From an uncultured Clostridia bacterium (GTDB taxonomy: Bacteria > Bacillota > Clostridia > Christensenellales > UBA1242): a DNA stretch of 15,098 nucleotides. The notes beneath the pieces were generated by a model, which was given only the letters and a program-made list of their open reading frames with translations, was not told where the DNA came from and searched no databases. Numbering within the stretch: position 1 is the stretch's first letter; each line of letters opens with the position of its first letter. The translations under genes and the position numbers were made by a program. Shown here piece by piece: positions 6,850 through 14,400 of the stretch. The stretch lies in the NCBI GenBank assembly GCA_934778125.1, contig CAKVOF010000031.1, positions 1-15,098 on the forward strand. Direction: 5' to 3'.

Positions 6850-7353
6850 TTGAATTATAAGTATTTAATTCTTATTTGTGTCAATAATCAAATTATGAAA
6901 ACAAAGATTATTTTATTTATATTTATATTGTTAATTATTACTTTAAGCTTTTTTATCAACACAACAACATTGGTAAATGCAATTTACATTAATAACGACA
7001 AGGAAAAAGAAGTGATTTATGCGTTAGATTCGTTTAAAAGTGATAGCTATTTGGAGTGCGGTAACTTAAAAATTATAGATAAGGAAAGCGTATCGAATAA
7101 CTTACATATGTTAAGTGAAAAGTATTTGGGTGAATCCTTGGTGGTAACTAACATGTCGGCAAAAGAGTTTATAAACCAAAACAAACTAAAAATAGTTTCG
7201 CATAATTATGTTTGCGGTATTTCGGTATATGATTGTTATTTGTGGTGTTTACCTAAATTTGTTTGGCTTAAAAACCAAAAAGTTAATCTTCAAATAGCTG
7301 AAATTTCTAATAATATAAAAGTTGGATATCCATTGATTTTAGATAGTTTTTAA
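6850..7353 (+). CDS. Small exported protein, possible short YwmB-like (DUF1779) sporulation-neighbourhood protein
   Basis: Not firmly recognised. The start is uncertain: TTG at 6850 gives 167 residues, while ATG at 6895 gives 152 and places a clean signal peptide (MKTKIILFIFILLIITLSFF, cleavage perhaps after LVNA) at the N-terminus, so I prefer 6895. Neither has a convincing ribosome site. The mature part is about 120 residues, ending VNLQIAEISNNIKVGYPLILDSF. This resembles the C-terminal pattern of YwmB proteins (a NLQ+A strand, then GxPxI and an aromatic end). Members of that family are usually about 230-250 residues, so this would be a shortened one. In B. subtilis ywmB lies near murAB, spoIID and spoIIQ, and here the next gene is spoIIQ-like, which supports the idea. 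Three cysteines fall close together (VCGISVYDCYLWC). It could instead be an unrelated exported protein. Confidence 0.45.
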   Translation: MNYKYLILICVNNQIMKTKIILFIFILLIITLSFFINTTTLVNAIYINNDKEKEVIYALDSFKSDSYLECGNLKIIDKESVSNNLHMLSEKYLGESLVVTNMSAKEFINQNKLKIVSHNYVCGISVYDCYLWCLPKFVWLKNQKVNLQIAEISNNIKVGYPLILDSF

Positions 7354-7419
7354 AAATTTAATTTAATATGTTTAAAATCTTGCAACTTGTCAAGAATTAA
7401 ATAAAATTAAGGAGGATTT

Positions 7420-8016
7420 ATGATAGAACAAAATATTAAACGAGGAAGGGTGAAAAATTTCTTTTCTAAATATGGCTTATATTTGGCAATTGGGCTTTGT
7501 GTGTTATTTTTTGCAACTTTGATAATTATTGCTAGTGTTGCTGGAGAGAAAAAAGAAATTATTAAAACGCCAAACACACCAGTTAATGCGACAGTTGAGT
7601 TTGCGAATCCGCTTCTAGATGCAACTATTTACAAGAACTTCAATAACGAAAATTTAGTTTGGAACTCAACATTAAAGCAATGGGAAGCACATATGTGTGT
7701 GGATTTAATTGCAACAAACAACACTAGTGCTATGGCAATTTACGATGGGGTTGTGAAAGACATTTACTCTAACTATTTAGAAGGTACAGTTGTGGTTATT
7801 GAGCATGATAACGGGTTAACAAGTAAAATTGGTTCTTTATCTGAAGATGTGCTTGTTAAAAAGGGTGACATAGTTAAGAGTGGAACTAAAATAGGAACTG
7901 CTTCAAACACGGCTAATCGCGAACAAAACATTGGCAATTATATCTCTTTAACTTTGCTTGATAAAAGCGGTAAAAAAGTTGATCCATCAAATTATCTAAC
8001 ATTAACAAGCAAATAG
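7420..8016 (+). CDS. spoIIQ: SpoIIQ-like forespore membrane protein with degenerate LytM (M23) domain
   Basis: SpoIIQ is made in the forespore and binds SpoIIIAH across the intermembrane space, forming part of the engulfment ratchet and feeding channel (family knowledge). The 198 residues have a short basic cytoplasmic start, one membrane segment (about 18-41), and a LytM/M23 fold: FANPLLDATIYKNF, WEAHMCVDL with His91 and Asp95 in the usual metal-binding H-x3-D, VVVIEHDNGL, VKKGDIVKSGTKIG, and a last strand where the family's HxH is replaced by Tyr174-Ile-Ser176 (GNYISL). Without HxH it should not be an active endopeptidase, as in B. subtilis SpoIIQ, which is also degenerate. AAGGAGG before the ATG fixes the start. 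It lies 66 bases after the YwmB-like gene without a terminator between. An ordinary inactive M23 protein is the main alternative. Confidence 0.78.
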   Translation: MIEQNIKRGRVKNFFSKYGLYLAIGLCVLFFATLIIIASVAGEKKEIIKTPNTPVNATVEFANPLLDATIYKNFNNENLVWNSTLKQWEAHMCVDLIATNNTSAMAIYDGVVKDIYSNYLEGTVVVIEHDNGLTSKIGSLSEDVLVKKGDIVKSGTKIGTASNTANREQNIGNYISLTLLDKSGKKVDPSNYLTLTSK

Positions 8017-8063
8017 AAGATTTTATAGAGATTACCTAAATTTTCAATGTGATTGCAAATTGC

Positions 8064-8092
8064 TTTACTATTTTTGTATTTTACTATATAAT
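8064..8092 (+). promoter_or_regulatory. Vegetative promoter of acpP
   Basis: TTTACT (8064-8069), 17 bases, then a perfect TATAAT (8087-8092), about 22 bases before the acpP ribosome site region. This gives the housekeeping acpP its own promoter inside a sporulation cluster. I see no clear FapR-type operator. Confidence 0.75.
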
Positions 8093-8121
8093 ATAGCCAT
8101 AATCTAATAAGGGGGCTTACC

Positions 8122-8352
8122 ATGGCTATAGATAAAATTAAAAAATTATTAGCAGAGCAATTAAATATTAGTGAAGACACAATTTCAGAAACAAGCAAAA
8201 TTGTTGATGATTTAGGAGCTGATTCATTAGATGTCGTTGAATTATTGATGACATTGGAAGATGAATTTGGGGTTTCAGTTAGCGATGAAGATGCTGTTAA
8301 AATTAAAACTGTTGGCGATATCGCAAAAATAATCGAGAATTCAAAAAAATAA
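8122..8352 (+). CDS. acpP: Acyl carrier protein
   Basis: The small acidic carrier that holds growing fatty acids as thioesters on a 4'-phosphopantetheine arm during type II fatty acid synthesis in the cytoplasm. The 76 residues match the usual 75-80. The attachment motif is GADSLD with Ser35 modified by AcpS. The four-helix pattern is intact: KIKKLLAEQLNI, VVELLMTLEDEFGVSV in the recognition helix, and TVGDIAKIIENSKK at the end. The overall form is that of primary-metabolism ACPs rather than polyketide carriers. AGGGGGC lies before the ATG. It is a monocistronic unit between its own promoter and terminator; no other fatty acid synthesis genes are adjacent, unlike the fabD-fabG-acpP order of many bacteria. 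Confidence 0.95.
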   Translation: MAIDKIKKLLAEQLNISEDTISETSKIVDDLGADSLDVVELLMTLEDEFGVSVSDEDAVKIKTVGDIAKIIENSKK

Positions 8353-8357
8353 CAATT

Positions 8358-8404
8358 AAAAGCAACCGAATTTAATTTATTTAAATTAAGCGGTTGTTTT
8401 TTTT
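8358..8404 (+). terminator. Rho-independent terminator of acpP
   Basis: Outer stem CAACCG (8363-8368) with CGGTTG (8391-8396), extended by A-T pairs, and an inner AATTTAA/TTAAATT pairing, followed by eight T's (8397-8404). Confidence 0.85.
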
Positions 8405-8524
8405 GGTTAATTTATTAAAGTTTTTTTGATGCTGAAGTTAACCTTTTTATTGTCAAAAATAAATAAAACCTTTTGAATAAGATTGTTTATTATGGGTTTG
8501 TTTGCTTAAAAACACCAAATTTAA

Positions 8525-8553
8525 TCATATTCTACCAATTTTCGACATATTTA
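8525..8553 (+). promoter_or_regulatory. Probable sigma-E-type sporulation promoter of spoIIID
   Basis: TCATATT (8525-8531), exactly 14 bases, then CATATTTA (8546-8553). The B. subtilis sigma-E consensus is roughly KMATATT, 14-15 bases, CATACAMT. The first element and the CATA core match. The spoIIID gene of B. subtilis is itself sigma-E dependent. Confidence 0.55.
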
Positions 8554-8581
8554 TTTAAAAAAGTTGATGTTGGAGGCGAGT

Positions 8582-8836
8582 ATGAGAGTTGATTTCTCCC
8601 GACCGGAAGTTTTAGCAAGTTATATTGTTGAGAATAAATCCACGATAAGAGCAACTGCTAAAGTTTTTGGATATAGTAAAAGTTTGGTTCATAATGATGT
8701 TTCAAATAAGTTAAAGAATATTAATTTAGGGTTATATGAAGAAGTTAAAGAAATATTAAATAAAAATTTTGAAGAAAAACATTTGCGTGGAGGAGAAGCA
8801 ACAAAGAATAAATATTTAAAAAAACTCACTATATGA
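8582..8836 (+). CDS. spoIIID: Sporulation transcriptional regulator SpoIIID
   Basis: A small helix-turn-helix DNA-binding protein that activates and represses many mother-cell genes during sporulation (family knowledge). The start is ATG at 8582, chosen because GGAGG lies five bases upstream; an earlier in-frame ATG at 8564 would swallow that site. This gives 84 residues against 93 in B. subtilis, with a shorter C-terminus. The pattern is typical: LASYIVENKSTIRATAKVFG, then SKSLVHNDVSNKL as the recognition helix region, then EVKEILNKNFEEKHLRGGEATKNKY. The HLRGGEATK block is the family hallmark. The gene ends on TGA at the expected place, which shows UGA is a stop here. It stands alone between a sigma-E-like promoter and a terminator; mbl, its neighbour in Bacillus, is not present. 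Confidence 0.93.
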   Translation: MRVDFSRPEVLASYIVENKSTIRATAKVFGYSKSLVHNDVSNKLKNINLGLYEEVKEILNKNFEEKHLRGGEATKNKYLKKLTI

Positions 8837-8854
8837 AATGTTACCCTTTAAAGG

Positions 8855-8879
8855 TTCACTTCTAATAGTGAATTTTTTT
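8855..8879 (+). terminator. Terminator after spoIIID
   Basis: Stem TTCACT (8855-8860) with AGTGAA (8867-8872), 6-base loop, then seven T's. CACTAT at 8827-8832, overlapping the end of the gene, could also pair with ATAGTG (8865-8870) and form a competing hairpin. Confidence 0.65.
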
Positions 8880-9037
8880 AAATTATATTATTTAAATGGT
8901 TCATTCTCTTTTAAATTAATATGTTTTAATACAATCTTCTTAATTTCATTTTTAATTCGTTATCAAATTTATATTGGAAATTGTAATATTAATTGTGTTT
9001 AATAGTTATGTTAATTTAATAATTTAATTTCTTATTT

Positions 9038-9811
9038 TTATTTATTTTGCTCTATTTTGTTATTATTTAATTTATCAATTTCGGCCATTTGCTCTCTAAA
9101 TTTATTAAATAAGTTATAGCTTTCATCGTGAATAATAGCCCTAAATATTCTATCCTTAGCGATAGGCACTTCTTCATTTATGCGGTCTAGAAGTTTTTTC
9201 ACATACTCACGTTTTGTATGTTTATCAACAGGGCATAAACTTTTAATAACTGGAAGGTTCACCATTTCTTTGATTATAATTTCTTCTTCAGTTAAAATTA
9301 ATGGGCGAATAACGGTCATACCGTTTCTATCTAGATAGCTTTTGGGCGAAATCGTGCTTAACCTTCCTTCATATAGCAAACTTAGAAGAAAGGTGTGGGT
9401 GATATCATCAGAAGTATGCCCCAATGCCAATTTATTGCATTTGAGTTCTTTTGCTTTAGAAACAAGCATCCCTCGGCGAAGCTTACTGCAAAGTGAGCAA
9501 GGGTTTTTCTCTTTTCTTATTTCAAACACTGTTTCATAGATATTTGATGGTATAATATGATATTCAACACCAATTTCTTCAAAAAAAGACTTTAACACAT
9601 CAAAGGTGCCCTTGTTGAACATATCAATTGTTATTGCAACGACTTCAAATTTAATGGGTGCAAAATTTGAATATAGTTTCAATGCTTTTACTAGCGCCAA
9701 ACTATCTTTTCCGCCAGAAACCCCAATAGCTATTCTATCGCCATCGCTAATTAAGTTGTATTCATCGCAAGCACGCCTAACCGTGCTTAATATTTTTTGC
9801 ATATAATTCAT
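9038..9811 (-). CDS. ttcA: TtcA-family tRNA sulfurtransferase (tRNA 2-thiocytidine synthesis)
   Basis: TtcA enzymes adenylate and thiolate cytidine 32 in certain tRNAs using a [4Fe-4S] cluster (family knowledge). Numbering from ATG at 9811 (257 residues): PP-loop ATP motif GVSGGKDSL (SGGKDS at 32-37), the CxxC of NPCSLCSKLRRG (Cys105, Cys108), LALGHTSDD (130-136), YEGRLSTISPK, and a third cysteine, Cys193, in SLCPVDKHTKRE. Three cysteines in these places are the cluster ligands of TtcA. There are no zinc-ribbon CxxC pairs at the N-terminus as in TtuA, and no TilS C-terminal domain. E. coli TtcA is about 50 residues longer. Start: an in-frame TTG at 9847 coincides with a -35 box, so ATG 9811 or 9802 is more likely. 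No ribosome site precedes either. The substrate tRNA in this organism is not shown by the sequence. Confidence 0.82.
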   Translation of the reverse strand: MNYMQKILSTVRRACDEYNLISDGDRIAIGVSGGKDSLALVKALKLYSNFAPIKFEVVAITIDMFNKGTFDVLKSFFEEIGVEYHIIPSNIYETVFEIRKEKNPCSLCSKLRRGMLVSKAKELKCNKLALGHTSDDITHTFLLSLLYEGRLSTISPKSYLDRNGMTVIRPLILTEEEIIIKEMVNLPVIKSLCPVDKHTKREYVKKLLDRINEEVPIAKDRIFRAIIHDESYNLFNKFREQMAEIDKLNNNKIEQNK

Positions 9812-9818
9812 AGTTTGA

Positions 9819-9847
9819 ATTTTATCATATAAGTTTAGTTTTTTCAA
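9819..9847 (-). promoter_or_regulatory. Promoter of ttcA, implying a leaderless mRNA
   Basis: On the - strand TTGAAA (9847-9842), exactly 17 bases, then TAAAAT (9824-9819). The expected transcription start, about seven bases on, falls at or beside the ATG at 9811. Confidence 0.5.
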
Positions 9848-10071
9848 GTTTATTTTTTAAATAATATCATATTTATAAATTCAATTTTTATCAATTGCAA
9901 AATGTTAAATGGCTGAAAAAAGTTTAGTGGTATTGTTTTTGAAGTGAATAATAATTAAATGAATATTTATTTTGTGTGTTGGGAAAACATAATATGAAAA
10001 CCAATTTGGCACTTTGAGGCTAAAATTGATACTAAAGAATCCTAAATGAAAAGATTATTTTCAAAAAAAAA

Positions 10072-10100
10072 TTGACTTTAACTGGCTACTATGTTAAAAC
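10072..10100 (+). promoter_or_regulatory. Vegetative promoter of the Rho-like gene
   Basis: TTGACT (10072-10077), 17 bases, then TAAAAC (10095-10100) preceded by TGT, an extended -10. It lies about 19 bases before the start codon, leaving a short leader with AGGAAAG. The rest of the 270-base spacer (9848-10071) holds nothing I can name. Confidence 0.6.
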
Positions 10101-10118
10101 ATTGATAGGAAAGTTTTT

Positions 10119-11288
10119 ATGGATAAATATTTGAGCGATGAATTACTTAAGGAATTTAATAACTATAGAATCCATGAGCTTAGAGATATTGCTAGAAATT
10201 ACGGCGTGAAATCTCCAACTAGTTTAACAAAAAGTCAAATAATAGCCGAATTAACAGAAATATCACAAGGGAAAAAAGAACCATATGTGAATGGATCAAA
10301 AGTTGGTAGACCACCACTTCATTTGGAAGATAGATCAATGCAATATAAAATTGATCCACATGCATACTATGATCCAATTGTTATAAAAGATCTATTGGCT
10401 GAAAAAAGCCAAAATTCTATGATATATACCTTTTCTTCTCCCAATGCTTATGAAAACACAAATGCCGAACAAGAAATCTTGGAGGGTTATTTTTCTTTAG
10501 ATTTCGAAGCTTATGGTGTTGTGTATAAAAATGTTTTAAGCACAAATTGTGACATTAAAATTCCGCTATATGTTGTTCATTCATATGGGCTTAGGTCGGG
10601 TGATTTTGTGAAATGTGTTGGTAAGAGTTTCGGTGAAAGAGGTATAGTTATTTCTAAAGTTCTAGAAATTAACGGAGTTAAAACTCCAATTTCAGATAGG
10701 CCAAGATTTGAAGAAATGGAGCATAAAAAAGTATCTGAAGTGTTAATGTGTGCACCAATATTTGATTTGCCTTTTGAGATTAAAGAGGGCGGAAGTTACT
10801 TTGTGGAATATGATAATAGAAAGTTCCTTCCCGAAAAAGCATATGAATTTGCAAAATCTATTGCAAAAACAAAAAAAGTTGTGTTTATAAATATAAATTC
10901 AGATAAAAACAATGAGTTCTTAAGCGATGAAAACTTAGTTGTTTATAACTTGCCAATAGATATGGAACAAAAATATATTGCTCACGCAACAAACATAATT
11001 TTAGTTAATTGCAAACGAAGAGTTGAGTTGGGTGAAAATTTAGTTGTTATTATGGCAAATATTGGTGAATTGATTAAAATTCTCGACATGGCTAAAAAAG
11101 AGTTTATTGATGATAAAATTGGTGCCCAAACATTGTTATGGTTTAATAAGGTAATTAATTCCGCCAAAAATACTATTTATGGAAAATTAACTCTTATAGC
11201 TGTGGAATCATTATTTTTACCACAACACATTAAAGATATAGTTGTGTTTGATATTGTTCCAAAATTTAGTGATTATTTTCTAAAATAG
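10119..11288 (+). CDS. Rho-like protein with intact RNA-binding plan but degenerate ATPase domain
   Basis: Over its 389 residues the order of parts follows transcription terminator Rho. Residues 5-48 resemble the Rho N-terminal helix bundle (LRDIARNYGV, LTKSQIIAEL). A linker (50-115) contains KVGRPPL, similar to an AT-hook core. Residues 119-198 match the Rho cold-shock RNA-binding domain: EILEGYFSLDFEAYGVV, then DIKIPLYVVHSYGLRSGDFV, a strand pair, and SDRPRFEEM. The rest can be laid along the Rho ATPase domain: FAKSIA beside Rho IAQSIA, CKRRVELGENLVVIMANIGEL beside KRLVEHKKDVIILLDSITRL, and FNKVINSAKNTIYGKLTLIA beside the RFFGAARNVEEGGSLTIIA stretch. Yet the P-loop (AxxxAGKT) is replaced near 227-240, the Walker B Asp is gone, and the R-loop EFKGTGN is absent; the C-terminus is short. 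It therefore should not hydrolyse ATP as Rho does. Own promoter, own terminator. Whether a true Rho exists elsewhere is unknown. Confidence 0.72.
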   Translation: MDKYLSDELLKEFNNYRIHELRDIARNYGVKSPTSLTKSQIIAELTEISQGKKEPYVNGSKVGRPPLHLEDRSMQYKIDPHAYYDPIVIKDLLAEKSQNSMIYTFSSPNAYENTNAEQEILEGYFSLDFEAYGVVYKNVLSTNCDIKIPLYVVHSYGLRSGDFVKCVGKSFGERGIVISKVLEINGVKTPISDRPRFEEMEHKKVSEVLMCAPIFDLPFEIKEGGSYFVEYDNRKFLPEKAYEFAKSIAKTKKVVFININSDKNNEFLSDENLVVYNLPIDMEQKYIAHATNIILVNCKRRVELGENLVVIMANIGELIKILDMAKKEFIDDKIGAQTLLWFNKVINSAKNTIYGKLTLIAVESLFLPQHIKDIVVFDIVPKFSDYFLK

Positions 11289-11360
11289 TTTATTAATAAA
11301 ATTAAATGATTATAGTTTAAAGAAAACTAAAACAAACATATAATTTAATAAAATTTGTAT

Positions 11361-11393
11361 AAAAAAGTTTCTCGCGATTTGAGAAACTTTTTT
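11361..11393. terminator. Bidirectional terminator between the convergent Rho-like and surface-protein genes
   Basis: Perfect 13-bp stem (11361-11373 with 11381-11393) with a GC-containing GTTTCTC/GAGAAAC core and a 7-base loop. Six A's and six T's at the stem ends give a T run on each strand. Confidence 0.9.
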
Positions 11394-11437
11394 ATTATTA
11401 GTTTATAATTTTTTGAAATATTAAAAACAAATTATTT

Positions 11438-14400
11438 TTATTTAAATCTAATTTTTCTTCTAATAATTATAAACACAACTGTTAGCCCCACAGCAACAAC
11501 AACGGCAACAACTATAAGAATCTTTGCGGTTGTGTTTAGAGGAGTTTTCTTAATAACCTTATATGAAGATAGCACATTCCCTTCAGGGTCGGTTATAGAA
11601 ATCCAATAAGTACCTGTTACTGTGATGGTGTGGGTAGTTAATTCATTGACTGAATTAGAGTCGATTGTTGCAATAGTATTTCCATTAATAACAAGGAATG
11701 CTTCGCCAACTTGTTCGTAAATTTTGCCAGGGTTATATGAAATAACAATCGGTTTTTTACTTGATGTTCCAAAGTCAATATTTGCAGTTAATGTTGGCGT
11801 TTCATCGTTTATTCTAACTTTAAATGTGAATTCATAGAACTGTTTGCTTCCTAAATGATACCATCTTAATGTTACTGAATAAAGCCCATTTCCAGTTTCG
11901 TGCTCACTTTTAACATCATCGCTAATTGTTGATAGCCATAGAGAAGTTTTGCCTCTTAGTGCCACAATTTCGGTGTATCTTGTGTCATCACTAATAAGAG
12001 GGTATTTTCTTACTCTAACAACTTCAAAATTTTTGGTTGATGAAATATTAAAAGATGGAATTGCATAATTTGCATTTACAATTGTGAATTGAATTTCTGT
12101 TGTGATAGGCTCACTTCCAACAACAACTTTAACAACAACTTTATATGAACCAGCGGTTGTGAAGGTATATGTGTTTGGAGCGGACTGCGTAACATCGGTT
12201 AATTGTGTTCCATTTCTATATATTTCAATTGAGTCAGCGTTTAATGTGTATAGCTTTTCACCATTAAGTGTGTCGTAAAGTTTAAGAACAACGCTTTTGT
12301 TTGTAATATAATTTTTAATTGGGATTTTAGGTTCATTTGGATCGTTCTCATTTATTGTGTAAACAACTTGGTTAACTAAATAAATATCAATATAATCTTT
12401 GCCAGAGAACGATAATGTGTTTCCCGCTAAATCTTTAACATAAATTCTATAAACGCCAGTGTCTGAAAGTTTTAAAGTTGCTGGAGTTGTTATTGAATTA
12501 GGATTCACGCTTTCAATGCTTTCACCGTTGTAGAAATATTCAAAGTAGATTGAGTTGCCTGAATATTCAGCATCGGTTGTGTTATTAGAATTATAACTAT
12601 TTTTTAATGAAAGTGTGATTTCACTTTTTGAACTATTTATTTTATTAGCATTAATATCGAAGCCATCAATCTTAAATGAAGTAAAGTTTGAAATAGGGCT
12701 AACAAAATGAATTTTAAAATAGTTCACAATTTTTGTTGAATCAGCATTTCCAACAACTACTTTATACGTAACACTTCTAGCATTAAATTTACCATCTGCA
12801 ATTGTTCCCGCATCAGATGTGGCGCTATCAATAACGGTTGTTATGTTGTTATTGGTGTTTGAAATTACTTTAATGTATCCCGAACTAGTGCTTTCATCTG
12901 GAGAGAAACTAGTTTTTCCATCAACAGTAGTTTTTGTGTAGTAACTATAGTTGCTTAAAGCATAGTAATGATAAACAAGATAAGTTGCAGAATCAACTTT
13001 TTGAGTTGTTGTGTAAATTGTTGAAGGTAATAATTTTGTTGTGATTCCAGATGTTTTGTTAACTGCAAAAACAGAATATAAAGAAATATTTTCCGCTTCG
13101 CGCGTGAAAGTAAAAACATTGTTTACGTATCCTAAATCGTTTGTTACACACACCTCATAAGTTCCTGGAGTTGATGTGGTGTATGATACGGCAGAAAGGG
13201 TATCTGTTGTGTTACTATCTTTGGCTTTGAATTTTATAACTAAAACAGGGTTGAAATAATTAGAATTATTATCTTCAGTTATATTGCCATCGATAGAAAG
13301 GTTAATATCTTCGATGAAAGATTGGTTATTCACAACTTGCAACCTGCGGTTGCTCAAGTTTGTTACCTTTAAATCAGGTATTTTAGTAAATAATGTGAAA
13401 ATTTCATAGTCTGTATTGTTTTCTAGTAACGTTTCATTAGTGATTATTCCAGATATTGTTGGCGTTGAGGTGTCTTTAAGCAACTGGAATTGAACTAAAA
13501 TATTCGTAACCCTATTATCTATTGGAGTGATGGTGTATCTTGCGCCAGTTTCTCCAACAGGCAAATATGAAATTGTGAATAAGTCTAGGCCTAGTTCGTT
13601 TTCAATAGTATTAGGTTCAAGAGGGTTTAATTCATCTAAATTAATATTTTGATAAGTTATTTGATTGTTTTCTTGATTATACTCATACGAAATATAAACT
13701 TTATAGAAAGATTTATCAACGGTAATCTCAACTGGCTTAGCAGTGTGTTTCACTAAGTCTTTATAAACAGTAGCACCAGTGAAATTAACATTTTGAATAA
13801 CCTTTCCAACATTAAATGCATAATTTTGAACATTTTTTCTATCGAAGTTATCAATGGTTGTTATAACATAAGAACCACTTCCAAGATAATAAGTTGCACC
13901 ACCCAAACTTTTGCCTTTATTGTTTGGTATAACTGGATTTTTAAGCATATCACCTAAAGACATTATTTCATCACTTAGTTTTCCATCTTTATAAACCATA
14001 ATTTCAAAGTTTTTGATATATGTTGCGATAGTGGTTTTGTCTTCTGGAATAGTGACCTTTAATCTATCGGATAATTCTTCGAATATAACATTTAATAATT
14101 TGCCAGGATATTTATATTCAATATCAATAAGTCCGCCGATTCTATCAACTAACGTTATCTTGAAGATGAAGTCGTTGGCTGTTGAGCCATATTTTTGAAT
14201 AATTTTATCAAGGATTCCGTTGTGTGGGATGCCATCTGTTAAATTAGTTGAAATTAGATTATAAAAATCCTCAGAAGCATCTTCAGTGCTAAGTTCTAAT
14301 GAAGCGTATTCTATTAAGTCGCAACCATTCAAATTAATTTTAATCAAGCCAGATGTTGGAGTGTGAGTTAGTATGATTGGGCTAGATGTGTTTGAATAAA

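Noticed and set aside
7380..7407. TTGCAA, 16 bases, TAAAAT as a promoter of the spoIIQ-like gene
   Set aside because: Its transcription start would fall inside the gene's own ribosome site, and SpoIIQ genes are expected to use a sporulation sigma factor.
7992..8198. A 68-residue - strand frame over the acpP promoter and start
   Set aside because: It overlaps a clear promoter and the acpP coding region and shows no recognisable protein features.
9342..9806. Two + strand frames opposite ttcA (9342-9539, 9606-9806)
   Set aside because: Shadows of ttcA without ribosome sites or conserved motifs.
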